Made by a program: the position numbers and the translations under genes. A stretch of DNA of 36,916 nt from Candidatus Hydrogenedentota bacterium (lineage in GTDB: Bacteria; Hydrogenedentota; Hydrogenedentia; Hydrogenedentales; CAIZGN01), in the NCBI GenBank assembly GCA_903932505.1, contig CAIZGN010000628.1, positions 1 through 36,916 on the forward strand. Reading direction: 5' to 3'. The notes under the pieces were generated by a model. It had not been told where the DNA came from and made no database searches. It saw only the letters and a program-made list of their open reading frames with translations. Positions 1-8,541 of the stretch are shown one piece after another. The stretch's first letter is position 1, and each line of letters begins with the position of its first letter.

Positions 1-958
1 AATATACGCCACCATTCTTCCGGTCGAGGCCATAGGCGACGCAGTGGTCATAAAGAGGGCGCAGTTTGTCCTTGTAGTCATTCAAATCCAAGCCCAAAAT
101 ATCAATCGAATGCTTCAACAGCCAGCCAAATTCCACATTGTGGCCGAAACTTGTATTGTTCAGCGGACGACCCTCCGTATCCTCCACATCGCGGTCGGAA
201 CCCCACACGTTCTTGAAGAGGATCGCCCGCAGAGGGGTAAAGTCAAAGGCAAACTGCGCGATACCGGTGCCGAATTCCTTGTTGACCATGCGTTCAAAAA
301 TGAGATTGATGACCGCGATAGTATCCGCACGGTGCTGCGGGTTTTTAGTGGCTTCATACAGGCTGGTGAACGCTTCCATCAGGTGCATGTGTACGTCAAA
401 GGACTTGCGGTCGCCACCATAGACGCCGGGCGCTTTCGGGCTCCAGTCTTCCTCGAAAAACTCGCCGAAGCCGCCATGCTGAATGTCCGCCGCCTTGGTG
501 CGTAGACATTCCCACGTTTTCACGGCATATTCCAGCGCACGTGCATCACCCGAAAGCATGGCGTACTCGCTCAGGGCATAGATGGCGAAGGAATGGCCAT
601 ACATGATCTTCGCGCGGTCGCGCGGTGTTCCGTCTTTCTCCGTGATCCAATACCATCCGCCATTCTTCTGATCCCAGAACTTGTCCATGAAGAAATGAGC
701 ACCCTGCCGCGCGAATTCCTCGAACTTCGGATCACCGTAGCCCTGCCGCCGTGCGGAGGAATAGGTGTAAATCATGCGTGCCTGACAGACGGCGGTCTTA
801 TCGGATTCCCCGGTGGGATTCCCCTTTTCGTCCAGATACGTCAAATATCCGCCGTATTCCGTTTCCTGGCCATGAGTGAGCCAGAAAGGAAGCAATTCTT
901 CGTAAAGGTGCTTCCGCATTTCTTGTAGCATCAATTCAACACGCGCACGCTTGCTCAT
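1..958 (-). CDS. AGE-family sugar epimerase/isomerase, 3' end beyond the window
   Basis: About 319 codons are visible from an ATG at 958; the frame is open to the left edge, so the C-terminal part is missing (family members are usually about 390-420 residues). The translation begins MSKRARVELMLQEMRKHLYE and has features of the N-acylglucosamine/cellobiose 2-epimerase family, an (alpha/alpha)6 barrel: GGY near residue 37, GGWYW near residue 100, a YGHSFAIYALSEYA segment near 120 and an SFGHNVEFGWLL segment near 270-280 that carries a conserved His. Family members interconvert sugars at C2 or ketose/aldose forms; which sugar is used cannot be read from the sequence. The start is supported by AAAGGA about 8 bases upstream and a promoter-like sequence behind it. 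No signal peptide is seen, so it is probably cytoplasmic. Confidence 0.85.
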   Translation of the reverse strand, partial: MSKRARVELMLQEMRKHLYEELLPFWLTHGQETEYGGYLTYLDEKGNPTGESDKTAVCQARMIYTYSSARRQGYGDPKFEEFARQGAHFFMDKFWDQKNGGWYWITEKDGTPRDRAKIMYGHSFAIYALSEYAMLSGDARALEYAVKTWECLRTKAADIQHGGFGEFFEEDWSPKAPGVYGGDRKSFDVHMHLMEAFTSLYEATKNPQHRADTIAVINLIFERMVNKEFGTGIAQFAFDFTPLRAILFKNVWGSDRDVEDTEGRPLNNTSFGHNVEFGWLLKHSIDILGLDLNDYKDKLRPLYDHCVAYGLDRKNGGVY

Positions 959-998
959 GAGGGCATCCTTTCGAGTTGACAAGGTTCTAGATGGCTTA

Positions 999-1028
999 AG
1001 TATAGAGAAAAAGGGCCTCTAAAGGCAA
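999..1028 (-). promoter_or_regulatory. Possible sigma70-type promoter for the AGE epimerase
   Basis: On the minus strand TTGCCT (1023-1028) and TATACT (999-1004) are 18 bases apart and lie about 40 bases before the epimerase ATG. The -10 box is good and the -35 box is moderate. Seen by eye only. Confidence 0.35.
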
Positions 1029-1088
1029 TTGAGACGCCAATTATCAGCCCGTCCAAGCTGTGCAACCCACACGTCAAAGGGCGAAGGC

Positions 1089-1117
1089 TTGACGAACCCC
1101 TTCCGTCACCCTATAAT
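1089..1117 (+). promoter_or_regulatory. Strong sigma70-type promoter for the MshEN-domain gene
   Basis: TTGACG (1089-1094) and a perfect TATAAT (1112-1117) are separated by exactly 17 bases. Transcription would start near 1124, giving a leader of about 38 bases. The leader holds a small hairpin (CCACC-gat-GGTGG, 1128-1140) and an AAAGGGG ribosome binding site before the ATG at 1162. Confidence 0.7.
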
Positions 1118-1161
1118 CAGAAGAACCCCACCGATGGTGGATCTATAAGAAAGGGGTTTTC

Positions 1162-2364
1162 ATGGAACGCCCGAATGAAGAAGTGCTAGCCCGTCTGAGT
1201 CAGGCTGTGGATTCGCTGGATGACCAAATCGCTTTGGCGCACGCCGTCTTGTCGGATCAGTTGAACGATGCCCTGCGTCCGCTCAATGTGCAAGATGAGG
1301 ACACCGCGAGCGCGAGCCAACCCGTGAGCCTGCCGAATCTGGAACCTTCTCCCGAGGCTGTGGAAAACCATGCCTTGCATGAGCGCGTTGCCGTACTTGA
1401 GCAGTCTCTTGCGGAAACACGGGAGCATCTGGACGCCTCCGAGGCGCGTGCGGGCCTGTTGGAAAAAGACCTGGCATCCACCCGCGAGAGTCTGGCGGGG
1501 CTCACCACCCAGTTGGAGGCGGCGCGGGAAGAATCGGCGCAGCTACGAGACCGTGTAGAGGACGCGGAGGAAGAGTTGGAAGAGGCGGAGTCGCTCATGG
1601 CCACTCTGGAAGCGAAAACTGCAGAGGAAAAAGCGGAGGGCGCGCGGTCGCACTCCGAGGCGCAACAGGCATGGTCGCAGATCGCCTCCATGGAAAAGGA
1701 GCGCCAGAAATTGCTCGATGCGCGGACAACTGCGGAGTCCGCCCTCCACGAGACCGAAGCCCGTGCCCAAGCGAGCGAGTCTCAATGTCGCGAGGCGCTG
1801 GAGCGCATCCGTACCTTAGTGTCGGAGGTCGAACAATTGCGGGCCGATTTGCAGGAGGCTACCGAAACAGCTTCCATCGAGAAAGCCCCGGTCCTTGTGG
1901 AGCACACGTTCCGTGCGCGCGACGCGCAAGGCCGCAAACGTCGGTTTGGCGAGGTGCTGGTGGAAGCGGGTGTACTCACGGAGGCGCAGGTCGCGGAGAT
2001 AGCCCGGGAACAGGCGGTGAACCCCCAGCGCAAGTTTGGCACACTGGTCGTGGAACTGGGATACAGCACCGAAGAGGTGGTGGCCCGGGTCTTGGCGGCG
2101 CAATTGAGTCTGCCCTATTCCGCGCTGGAAGACGAGGATATCGATAGGAGGGCCGTGAAGCTGGCCTCCGCCAATCTCGCCCGGCAACACCAATGTGTGC
2201 CCGTCCGCCGCGAAGGGGACGTGCTGTGGCTGGCGATGGCCAACCCCTTGGATCTCATCGCCATTGAGGACATCGAACTGACGACCTCAATGCGGGTGGA
2301 ACCCCTCGTGGCAAAACCCGCCAGCATTCAATTCGTGATCGACCGATACAGCCCGGAATCATGA
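1162..2364 (+). CDS. Coiled-coil protein with C-terminal MshEN (GspE N-terminal) domain
   Basis: A 400-residue protein. Residues about 70-235 are a long Glu/Ala/Arg-rich coiled coil. Residues about 255-398 match the MshEN domain found at the N-terminus of type II secretion and type IV pilus assembly ATPases. Two copies of the MshEN signature are visible: R261-F-G..L..AGVL...Q and RK-F292-G..V..LG......Q, the second followed by LSLPY. In the family these tandem motifs bind cyclic di-GMP. The ATPase domain that normally follows is absent, because the gene stops right after the domain. It is therefore more likely a c-di-GMP-responsive scaffold or regulator than a secretion motor; this is inference. 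No membrane segment or signal peptide is seen. AAAGGGG precedes the ATG. Its 3' end overlaps the convergent SDR gene by 6 bases. Confidence 0.82.
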   Translation: MERPNEEVLARLSQAVDSLDDQIALAHAVLSDQLNDALRPLNVQDEDTASASQPVSLPNLEPSPEAVENHALHERVAVLEQSLAETREHLDASEARAGLLEKDLASTRESLAGLTTQLEAAREESAQLRDRVEDAEEELEEAESLMATLEAKTAEEKAEGARSHSEAQQAWSQIASMEKERQKLLDARTTAESALHETEARAQASESQCREALERIRTLVSEVEQLRADLQEATETASIEKAPVLVEHTFRARDAQGRKRRFGEVLVEAGVLTEAQVAEIAREQAVNPQRKFGTLVVELGYSTEEVVARVLAAQLSLPYSALEDEDIDRRAVKLASANLARQHQCVPVRREGDVLWLAMANPLDLIAIEDIELTTSMRVEPLVAKPASIQFVIDRYSPES

Positions 2365-3255
2365 GTGCAGAAGGGTCTGCAAGGCACCTTCCAGATCCCG
2401 ATGACGAAACAGGTATCCGCCCTCGGTGAGGTATCTCGGCACTACGCGTGCGCCCTCCAGCAGCAGCCCCTGCCCCATCTCACCCAAGGCCGCCCGAACC
2501 AGCGGTGAAGGTACGGCAAACCACGCGGGACGGCGAAGAGCCCCCGCCAGGATCCGGGAAAACTCAAGATTGGTGACCGGTTGCGGCGAAACGGCATTCA
2601 CCGGCCCGGACAGGTCGTTGTGGGCGATCGCGAATTTCAGAATCCCGACCAGATCTTCCAGCGTCACCCAACTCATGTAGTTCTGCCCGGCACCGAACGG
2701 CCCGCCAAGCCCGAGGCGGAAAGCGGGTAGCATCTTGGGCAACGCGCCACCATCGCGGCTGAGGACAATGCCTATCCGGGGATGCACAACGCGGATACCT
2801 GCCGCACGCGCGGGGTCGGCGGCCGATTCCCACGCTTGACAGACCTCAGCGAGGAAGCCGGTGCCTGGCGCACTTTCCTCGTTCACCACCTCGTCACCCC
2901 GGTCGCCATAGTAGCCGATGGCGGAAGCGGACAAAAGCACCCGGGGTTTTCGGGCGCAGGCGGCTAGGGCACTAGACAACAATGTGGTGCCCTGTACCCG
3001 GCTGTCCAGAATACGGGCCTTGCGTGCTACAGTCCAGCGACCGGCGGCGATGCTCTCGCCCGCCAGATGAACCACAACGTCCAATCCCTCGAGGCCGTCC
3101 TTGTCAATAGTCCCCCTCTCAGGATCCCATGCACACTCCGAGTTGCCGCGAGCCTCACGTCGCACCAGGCACACGACGCGATGCCCCTCGTCCTCCAAAT
3201 CACGCACCAACGCCCGTCCCACCAGCCCGGTCGCGCCACTCACCATGATACGCAT
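2359..3255 (-). CDS. TIGR01777-type SDR nucleotide-sugar epimerase-like protein (YfcH family)
   Basis: A 298-residue extended short-chain dehydrogenase/reductase-like protein. It opens MRIMVSGATGLVGRALV, a Rossmann GxTGxxGxxL nucleotide-binding loop. Near residue 110 comes the family hallmark SAIGYYGDRGDEVVNEE followed by FLAEVCQAWE. The C-terminal part fits the DUF1731 tail typical of TIGR01777/YfcH proteins. The biochemical role of this family is not well defined; NAD(P)-binding is expected. The ATG at 3255 is chosen because AGGGAAGGG lies just upstream; an upstream TTG at 3285 would overlap the yqeY stop and add ten non-family residues. It lies 26 bases behind yqeY on the same strand, probably cotranscribed, and converges on the MshEN gene. 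Confidence 0.88.
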   Translation of the reverse strand: MRIMVSGATGLVGRALVRDLEDEGHRVVCLVRREARGNSECAWDPERGTIDKDGLEGLDVVVHLAGESIAAGRWTVARKARILDSRVQGTTLLSSALAACARKPRVLLSASAIGYYGDRGDEVVNEESAPGTGFLAEVCQAWESAADPARAAGIRVVHPRIGIVLSRDGGALPKMLPAFRLGLGGPFGAGQNYMSWVTLEDLVGILKFAIAHNDLSGPVNAVSPQPVTNLEFSRILAGALRRPAWFAVPSPLVRAALGEMGQGLLLEGARVVPRYLTEGGYLFRHRDLEGALQTLLHS

Positions 3256-3281
3256 AGAAAAACCCTTCCCTGCCTGTCCGC

Positions 3282-3728
3282 TCAACCGCCCAAAACCCGG
3301 CGGCAGACCTCGCTGAGCACCTTGCCATCCGCAGCGTCACCCAATTCCTTCTTCAGCATACCCGTCAACTTGCCCGCGTGATTCATTTCGGGATGCTCGG
3401 CAAGATAGGCACGTGCCTTCTCTTCCAACTGCGCTTCCCCGAGCTGGGCGGGGAGAAACTCCTCTATCACCAGAATCTCTGCCCGTAATTTGTCGACTTC
3501 CACCTGCTGGCCAAGCCCCTGATAGGTTTCGAGGCTCTGCTGACGCTTGCGCACCTCGGTGCGCAGGCTTAGGATGGCTTGCTCATCCGTAATTTCGGTG
3601 TCCTTGGACGATTCCTTTTCGACCATCAGGAGGGCTCCCTTGGCCATGCGCAGGCATTCCAGTCGAGCCTTATCCTGATTCTTCATTGCCGTTTTCAATG
3701 CGTCATTGATCGCCGTTTTGATGCTCAT
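3282..3728 (-). CDS. yqeY: YqeY/GatB C-terminal-like protein
   Basis: A 148-residue protein beginning MSIKTAINDALKTAMKNQDK, with the helical YqeY pattern: KDK.RL..LRM...AL early, RTEVRKRQQSLETYQ, an EILVIEEFLPAQL segment, and a GKLTGMLKKELG..ADGK..SE..RR.L ending. It resembles the tRNA-binding C-terminal domain of the GatB amidotransferase subunit as a free-standing protein; its exact role in bacteria is unsettled. The ATG at 3728 is preceded by AGGAGTGG. A longer frame to 3836 only adds residues unlike the family. Length agrees with the usual 147-150 residues. It is first of a two-gene minus-strand unit with the SDR gene. Confidence 0.92.
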   Translation of the reverse strand: MSIKTAINDALKTAMKNQDKARLECLRMAKGALLMVEKESSKDTEITDEQAILSLRTEVRKRQQSLETYQGLGQQVEVDKLRAEILVIEEFLPAQLGEAQLEEKARAYLAEHPEMNHAGKLTGMLKKELGDAADGKVLSEVCRRVLGG

Positions 3729-3912
3729 GTGTCGCCACTCCTGATGTATTGAACCCGCTGGTCGCCGGGCATGCCTACTGACCGGCAAACCGCCGTTCCG
3801 TGGACAGTATATCCCCCGGAGTGTGCCGCGCTCCACCCCGGGACGCTACCGCACCCTGCCCGGCAACTCATTGTCGCTCCGAAAAACCGCGAAACACTAT
3901 ATTTTGTGGATC

Positions 3913-3958
3913 GAAGTAGAACTTCCACTACCAATGTGGTATATTTAGGGGGTATAAT
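3913..3958 (+). promoter_or_regulatory. Divergent yqeY/rnhA intergenic region: two inverted repeats and a TATAAT box
   Basis: The 345-base gap between yqeY and rnhA (3729-4073) holds no gene. Two 13-bp dyads stand side by side: GAAGT-aga-ACTTC (3913-3925) and TACCA-atg-TGGTA (3929-3941). A perfect TATAAT follows at 3953-3958. The -35 position would fall inside the second dyad and has no good match, which fits an activator- or repressor-controlled promoter. On the minus strand a TATAGT sequence near 3895-3900 could serve yqeY. Confidence 0.4.
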
Positions 3959-3999
3959 ATTGGACGTGGGATCAGATGATCCTCGAATGCTCGAAAAAT

Positions 4000-4022
4000 A
4001 AACAAGATTACCCGTCTTGTTT
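4000..4022. other. Hairpin in the rnhA leader
   Basis: An 8-bp stem AAACAAGA / TCTTGTTT encloses a 7-base loop (ttacccg), with T-rich sequence on both sides. No plus-strand gene ends before it, so it is not an ordinary terminator; it could attenuate the rnhA transcript or be an operator. Confidence 0.35.
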
Positions 4023-4073
4023 TTGTTATACTTCGTATGTGGTTCAAGGTATTGTCGGGACAGGAATTGCAAC

Positions 4074-4568
4074 GTGGATACCCCGCTCAAACAGGTTATC
4101 ATCTACACCGACGGCGGTTGCGACCCCAACCCAGGCACGGGGGGCTGGGCGGCCGTGCTTCGATGCGGCGGTGCCGTGAAGGAATTGTCGGGCGGGGCAA
4201 CGGACACCACAAACAACCGCATGGAAATGACGGCGGCTATTCAGGCCCTCGAATCCCTGAAATACCCATGCCAAGTAGAACTCCATACGGATTCGCAGTA
4301 TCTGCAGCGGGGTATAACCGAGTGGCTTCCGAATTGGAAGAGCCGGGGATTTCGCCGCAAGGGGGGCGAAGTCCTGAACGCAGACTTGTGGCGGCAGTTG
4401 GATGAAATTTCTGCCCGTCACGAGGTTCGCTGGCTGTGGGTACGCGGCCACGCGGGCAACCCGATGAACGAACGATGTGATGAGTTGGCCGCAGCGGCCA
4501 TCTTGGCGCAAAAACGCAGGGAAAGTGGTTCGGGCCTTCGTCCGACCCGAATTTCTGCAGACGGATGA
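4074..4568 (+). CDS. rnhA: Ribonuclease HI
   Basis: A 164-residue RNase HI, which cuts the RNA strand of RNA-DNA hybrids. All catalytic landmarks are present: the first Asp in IIYTDGGCDPNPG, the Glu in NNRMEMTA, the Asp in HTDSQYL, and the RGHAGNPMNERCDELA segment with the loop His and final Asp. The basic-protrusion-like region (WLPNWKSRGFRRKGG) is also present. The start is taken as GTG 4074 because CAGGAA lies just upstream and the family begins near here; an in-frame ATG at 4017 would add 19 residues unlike the family. It overlaps the kinase gene by 4 bases (ATGA type), so the two are probably translationally coupled. Confidence 0.93.
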   Translation: MDTPLKQVIIYTDGGCDPNPGTGGWAAVLRCGGAVKELSGGATDTTNNRMEMTAAIQALESLKYPCQVELHTDSQYLQRGITEWLPNWKSRGFRRKGGEVLNADLWRQLDEISARHEVRWLWVRGHAGNPMNERCDELAAAAILAQKRRESGSGLRPTRISADG

Positions 4569-7378
4569 TGAAAAAGTACATGACACCGGGAAAACAGCCC
4601 AAACCGCAGCTGCTCATGTATCTCGTTCCGGTCGTAATCGGCCTGGGCGGCATCCTGTTTTCCCAGATGCAGTCCGACCTCGTCATCCGTGTCGTTTTGC
4701 TGTGCGCCTCCCTGGCCATTCCCCTTTTCGCGGGCGGTGTGCTCCTTGCTCGCCACCGGACAGGACGCCTTGAGCGGGGGGTGCTTTTCGCGGCCGTCTT
4801 TCTGCTGGTACTCGGCGCGGGTGTAAGCATTTCCGGACTGTCTAATGTTGAGTTCACCGAATCCTTTCTCCGGGTTGGCGCCGAGCGACATGTCCGCATA
4901 CTCGGCCTCTTCTCACTGCTGCTCGGTCTCTTCGTGGTGCTTTTCAGCGTCGCCAGAACGGGCGAAGATATCGAGGAGATGGGTGCCTATTTCCACTACC
5001 TTGCCGGTCACATGACGGAGGGTTTTATATTCACGCAGTCGGACGGGGTCGTCCTCATGGTGAATGACCGTCTGCTCTCAATGATGGATCTGCGTCGCCA
5101 GGATCTCATTGGCCGCAATGTGCTGGATGTGGCCCGAAGCCTGAACTTGCCTGAGGTCGAGGCACAGCTTGATAACCGCAACCGCAGCATCGCCTCCGAA
5201 TACGAGATTGCCTTCTATGTTCGCGGGGAAAAACGTCGACTGTGGTTTAGCGGAACGCCAATATACGACCGCCAAAACCGTTTCGCGGCGGTACTCACCA
5301 CAGTGCGGGACATCACCGAGCATGTCAACCTCAAATTGCGGGCGGAGCGATATGCGGATCGCCTGCAAGAACTCGTGGACGCGCAGGGCAAGAAACTGAT
5401 CCAGTCAGAGGAACGTTATCGAAAACTCCTCACCACCATGAACGAGGGCTTCGCGGCAGTGGACGCGGACAGGCGGATTCGTTTCGCGAACGAGCGGTTG
5501 TCCGAATTGCTGGGAATTCCCCTGTCGGATCTAATAGGCCGCAACCTTTTCGATTTTGTGGATGCGATCAGCCGGGTTCACCTGTTTTCCCTGTTGTCCG
5601 AGGGAGGCGGTGCGCGGTGCGAGCTCAATTTCCTGGATCACGAGGGCGAATTCGTGCCCACGCTTGTCGCCTCGGCGTACATGCGGGATCCCGACGGCGA
5701 AACCCCGCTTCACTCCCTCGTGATCACCAGTCTCGTCGAACAGAAGGCACTGCAGCGAGAACTCGAGGTGCGCGCCATGGCCCTTGAGCATGTCAATGAG
5801 GAATTGCGTATGCACGGCCGCGCCAAGGACGGATTCCTCTCCAATGTCAGCCATGAGTTGCGCACGCCGCTGAGCACGGTGCAGGGCTACGCAGAGATGC
5901 TGGAAAGTGGCGCTCTTGGGCCGCTGGAGGTTGCCCAGGCCGGGGCTGTCAAGGTCATGCGCAGAAACCTGACCAGACTCCTCGAACTCATCACCGAAAT
6001 GATTGAGTTCAGCCGCATGGAGATCTGGGGCATTACCCTGAATGCGAGTCTCTTCAACCCCGGTCGCTTGCTCCGGGATGCGGCATCCACCATTCACCCC
6101 CCGGCCCTTGCCAAGGACATCAGTGTTAATGTCTTTGTCACGGACGATCTGCCTCCGATGTGGGGCGACTACGCGAAACTGAACCAGACGCTGGGTATCC
6201 TGTGCAACAACGCCGTGAAATTCACTGGAGAAGGCGGGAATATTCGCCTGAGCGCCCAGCGGCGCGGCGAGCACGGACTGGCCCTCACGGTGTCGGACAC
6301 GGGCATCGGCATTGATTCCGTCTACCGGGAACGCATCTTCCACAAGTTCTTTCAGGTCGACAGTTCGAAGACCCGGCAGTATCAGGGAGCGGGCATAGGG
6401 CTTTCAATTGCCAAAACGATCGTAGAGGCCCATAGAGGCGAGATTGAAATGGAAAGCGAACTGGGGAAAGGTTCCGCCTTCACCGTGGTCCTGCCCGGTA
6501 TGCTTTTCGAGCGTACCGACGGGGCGGAGCCAGCCGAGCCCTTACCCGCACTTCGTGCCCTCATGGTGGACGAAGGCGGAGAAATGGACGAACCGGTTTC
6601 CGGTCTGCTCAACGGAATCGGCTGCACTGTCCATACGGCCGAAAATATTTACGAATGTCTACGGCAGGCTGAAGTCGAGGAACCGGACTTCTTCATACTC
6701 AATGACAGCCGACCGGACGTGGAAGAAATGGCGGTTCTTGATCTCCTTCGCCAGCACCCTGCCACCAACCACACACCGGTTCTGGTTCTGTCCGCCGGAC
6801 GCTCGTCACGCATGAGGGAAGCAGGCGTGCTTTGGCACGATGTCACCGTCATGGACAAGCCATTCACGGTGGAGCAACTGGTCGCCGCCGTCCGCCGACT
6901 CTGCCTCGACGAGAGGCCCGAACCCGGTACGTTGGACGCCCCCACCGCCGCCACGGGGGAGCCACACCGGCCCCGAGTTCTCATTCTGGATTCCGATCCC
7001 GGCATGATCGAGTGGATGGAAATGGCCCTGCTGGAACGCCAGATTCCGTTCCAGTGCGTGCAAAGCGCGCATCAGGCCGTTGCCTTCGCCGATGAGAACC
7101 CGCCCGACGTAGTCTTCGTCGATGTGGACATTTCCAGCGAGCACTTAGTCGATCGGATGGGCATTATCATGTGTTCCGACATCCTTAGAAAAGCCCGCAT
7201 TTATCTCATGTCGGGCGGCACACCGCCGCCCGCCCCTGATGGGGTCTCGGGCTTCTTGCAAAAACCATTTACCATTCATGAAATGGATGCACTGATCTAT
7301 ACGGGAGTACCGCCAACGACCACTTCGGACGACAAGGCGTCCATAGCGGCGGGAACTTATGACAAAGGAGGACATTAG
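4565..7378 (+). CDS. Hybrid sensor histidine kinase (4 TM, 2 PAS, HisKA-HATPase, 2 REC)
   Basis: A 937-residue membrane sensor kinase. Four hydrophobic segments lie within residues about 15-130. PAS domains lie near 150-260 and 280-400 (both with the GRN.(L/F)D pattern) and are joined by a helical linker. HisKA has SNVSHELRTPLS with phospho-His H430. The HATPase shows N-box (NQTLGILCNNAVKF), G1 (DTGIGI) and G2 (GAGIGLSI) motifs. The first receiver (about 663-775) has D669/E670 and the DKPF lysine, but the phospho-acceptor position reads ILN713-D, so it is probably a pseudo-receiver. The second receiver (about 818-920) keeps D853 and K900. The start overlaps the rnhA stop; ATG 4565 and ATG 4568 cannot be told apart and the ribosome site is weak. 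The signal sensed is unknown. Confidence 0.92.
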   Translation: MMKKYMTPGKQPKPQLLMYLVPVVIGLGGILFSQMQSDLVIRVVLLCASLAIPLFAGGVLLARHRTGRLERGVLFAAVFLLVLGAGVSISGLSNVEFTESFLRVGAERHVRILGLFSLLLGLFVVLFSVARTGEDIEEMGAYFHYLAGHMTEGFIFTQSDGVVLMVNDRLLSMMDLRRQDLIGRNVLDVARSLNLPEVEAQLDNRNRSIASEYEIAFYVRGEKRRLWFSGTPIYDRQNRFAAVLTTVRDITEHVNLKLRAERYADRLQELVDAQGKKLIQSEERYRKLLTTMNEGFAAVDADRRIRFANERLSELLGIPLSDLIGRNLFDFVDAISRVHLFSLLSEGGGARCELNFLDHEGEFVPTLVASAYMRDPDGETPLHSLVITSLVEQKALQRELEVRAMALEHVNEELRMHGRAKDGFLSNVSHELRTPLSTVQGYAEMLESGALGPLEVAQAGAVKVMRRNLTRLLELITEMIEFSRMEIWGITLNASLFNPGRLLRDAASTIHPPALAKDISVNVFVTDDLPPMWGDYAKLNQTLGILCNNAVKFTGEGGNIRLSAQRRGEHGLALTVSDTGIGIDSVYRERIFHKFFQVDSSKTRQYQGAGIGLSIAKTIVEAHRGEIEMESELGKGSAFTVVLPGMLFERTDGAEPAEPLPALRALMVDEGGEMDEPVSGLLNGIGCTVHTAENIYECLRQAEVEEPDFFILNDSRPDVEEMAVLDLLRQHPATNHTPVLVLSAGRSSRMREAGVLWHDVTVMDKPFTVEQLVAAVRRLCLDERPEPGTLDAPTAATGEPHRPRVLILDSDPGMIEWMEMALLERQIPFQCVQSAHQAVAFADENPPDVVFVDVDISSEHLVDRMGIIMCSDILRKARIYLMSGGTPPPAPDGVSGFLQKPFTIHEMDALIYTGVPPTTTSDDKASIAAGTYDKGGH

Positions 7379-7382
7379 TCCA

Positions 7383-8504
7383 TTGAACATTGCAAGAATT
7401 ATCCGGGTGTTGATGATTGTAGCCGCTGTACTGTACGGAGCCGCGCTGTGGGCCGAAGGAAATCCGTTGAGCGTTATCTGCGTGGAGTCGGAAACCGGTC
7501 TCGTACTCCATGAGGAAAACGCCGACATCGTCCGCCCACCGGCGAGCATGGTAAAGCTCATGCAACTGTTGTTGCTCGAAGACGGCATCGCCTCCGGAAC
7601 CTTTTCGTTGGACTCCCCCATCAGGGTCTCGGAATTTGCAAAATCGATGGGCGGCACCCAGGTCTTCCTCAACGCGGGTGAGTCACACCCCCTCCGGGAG
7701 ATGATCCCAGCTGTCACTGTGGCCTCGGCCAATGATGCCGCGCAGGCGATCTGCGAGTCTCTCTGGGGCAGCGTCCCCGCTTATTTGCAGGCCATGAATC
7801 AGCGTGCAGCCCAACTGGGAATGACGCGCACGGTTTTCCACAGTGCGCACGGTCTACCTCCCGCCCGGGGTCAGGAATCAGATATGACTACGGCGCGGGA
7901 CATGGCCCAGCTCGCAAGAGACTGCTGCAGACGCCCGCAGATACTAAGTTGGACATCGATTCCCCAATTGGCCTTTCGACCCAAGGATGTCCCAAAGCAC
8001 AGCACCAACAAATTGCTGGGGCGACTCGCAGGTTGTGATGGATTGAAAACCGGTTACACCCGCGCTGCTGGATTCTGTATCACCGCCACCGCCAAACGAA
8101 ACGATATCCGCCTCATTTGCGTTGTCATGGGCGAGGCCTCGAATCGCGGGCGATTCGATACAGCCGGTGCCATGCTTGAGAAGTGCTTTGCCGAAGTGCA
8201 ACGGGTGCGCGTGGTTCAGGGTGGTTCCTATCTTACCCGCCCGGTCACTATCGTCAACGGCGAAGAGCGCGCGGTGCGCATGGCCGCTCAGGACGATATC
8301 TGGGTCACGGTTAAGGCGACCGATGTCCCCCGCTTGGAAACATTCACGGTATGCCCGGAACGGGTTTCCGCGCCCCTCTCGGGGCAGGCTGCCGTGGGAG
8401 AAGTGCGGGTGCAATTGGGCGAGGTTGTGCTGGCCCGCACCCCACTGGTGACTCCGTACGATTTGGTGGAGGCGACGAAATCCGCCGCCCTCTGTGTGCG
8501 GTAG
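7383..8504 (+). CDS. D-alanyl-D-alanine carboxypeptidase (peptidase S11)
   Basis: A 373-residue exported penicillin-binding protein of the low-molecular-mass DacA/DacF type, which trims the terminal D-Ala from peptidoglycan stem peptides. Numbered from TTG 7383: SxxK is S55-M-V-K58, SxN is S115-A-N117 and KTG starts at K222. A C-terminal PBP5-like domain follows (about 265-365). The N-terminus after the TTG is a clean signal peptide ending near ALWA. The TTG is chosen because a strong AAAGGAGG (7364-7371) sits 11 bases upstream; the in-frame ATG at 7359 lies before that site and would put a charged MTKEDISP extension on the signal peptide. It begins 4 bases after the kinase stop, suggesting cotranscription and a link between envelope sensing and wall maintenance. 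Confidence 0.9.
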   Translation: MNIARIIRVLMIVAAVLYGAALWAEGNPLSVICVESETGLVLHEENADIVRPPASMVKLMQLLLLEDGIASGTFSLDSPIRVSEFAKSMGGTQVFLNAGESHPLREMIPAVTVASANDAAQAICESLWGSVPAYLQAMNQRAAQLGMTRTVFHSAHGLPPARGQESDMTTARDMAQLARDCCRRPQILSWTSIPQLAFRPKDVPKHSTNKLLGRLAGCDGLKTGYTRAAGFCITATAKRNDIRLICVVMGEASNRGRFDTAGAMLEKCFAEVQRVRVVQGGSYLTRPVTIVNGEERAVRMAAQDDIWVTVKATDVPRLETFTVCPERVSAPLSGQAAVGEVRVQLGEVVLARTPLVTPYDLVEATKSAALCVR

Positions 8505-8541
8505 CTTGGAGACCGCCAACGAAGTTCTAACGAGGCCTCGC

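Noticed and set aside
4000-4022. Hairpin read as an ordinary terminator
   Set aside because: No gene ends before it on either strand; yqeY starts to the left and rnhA to the right, so it is more likely a leader or operator structure.
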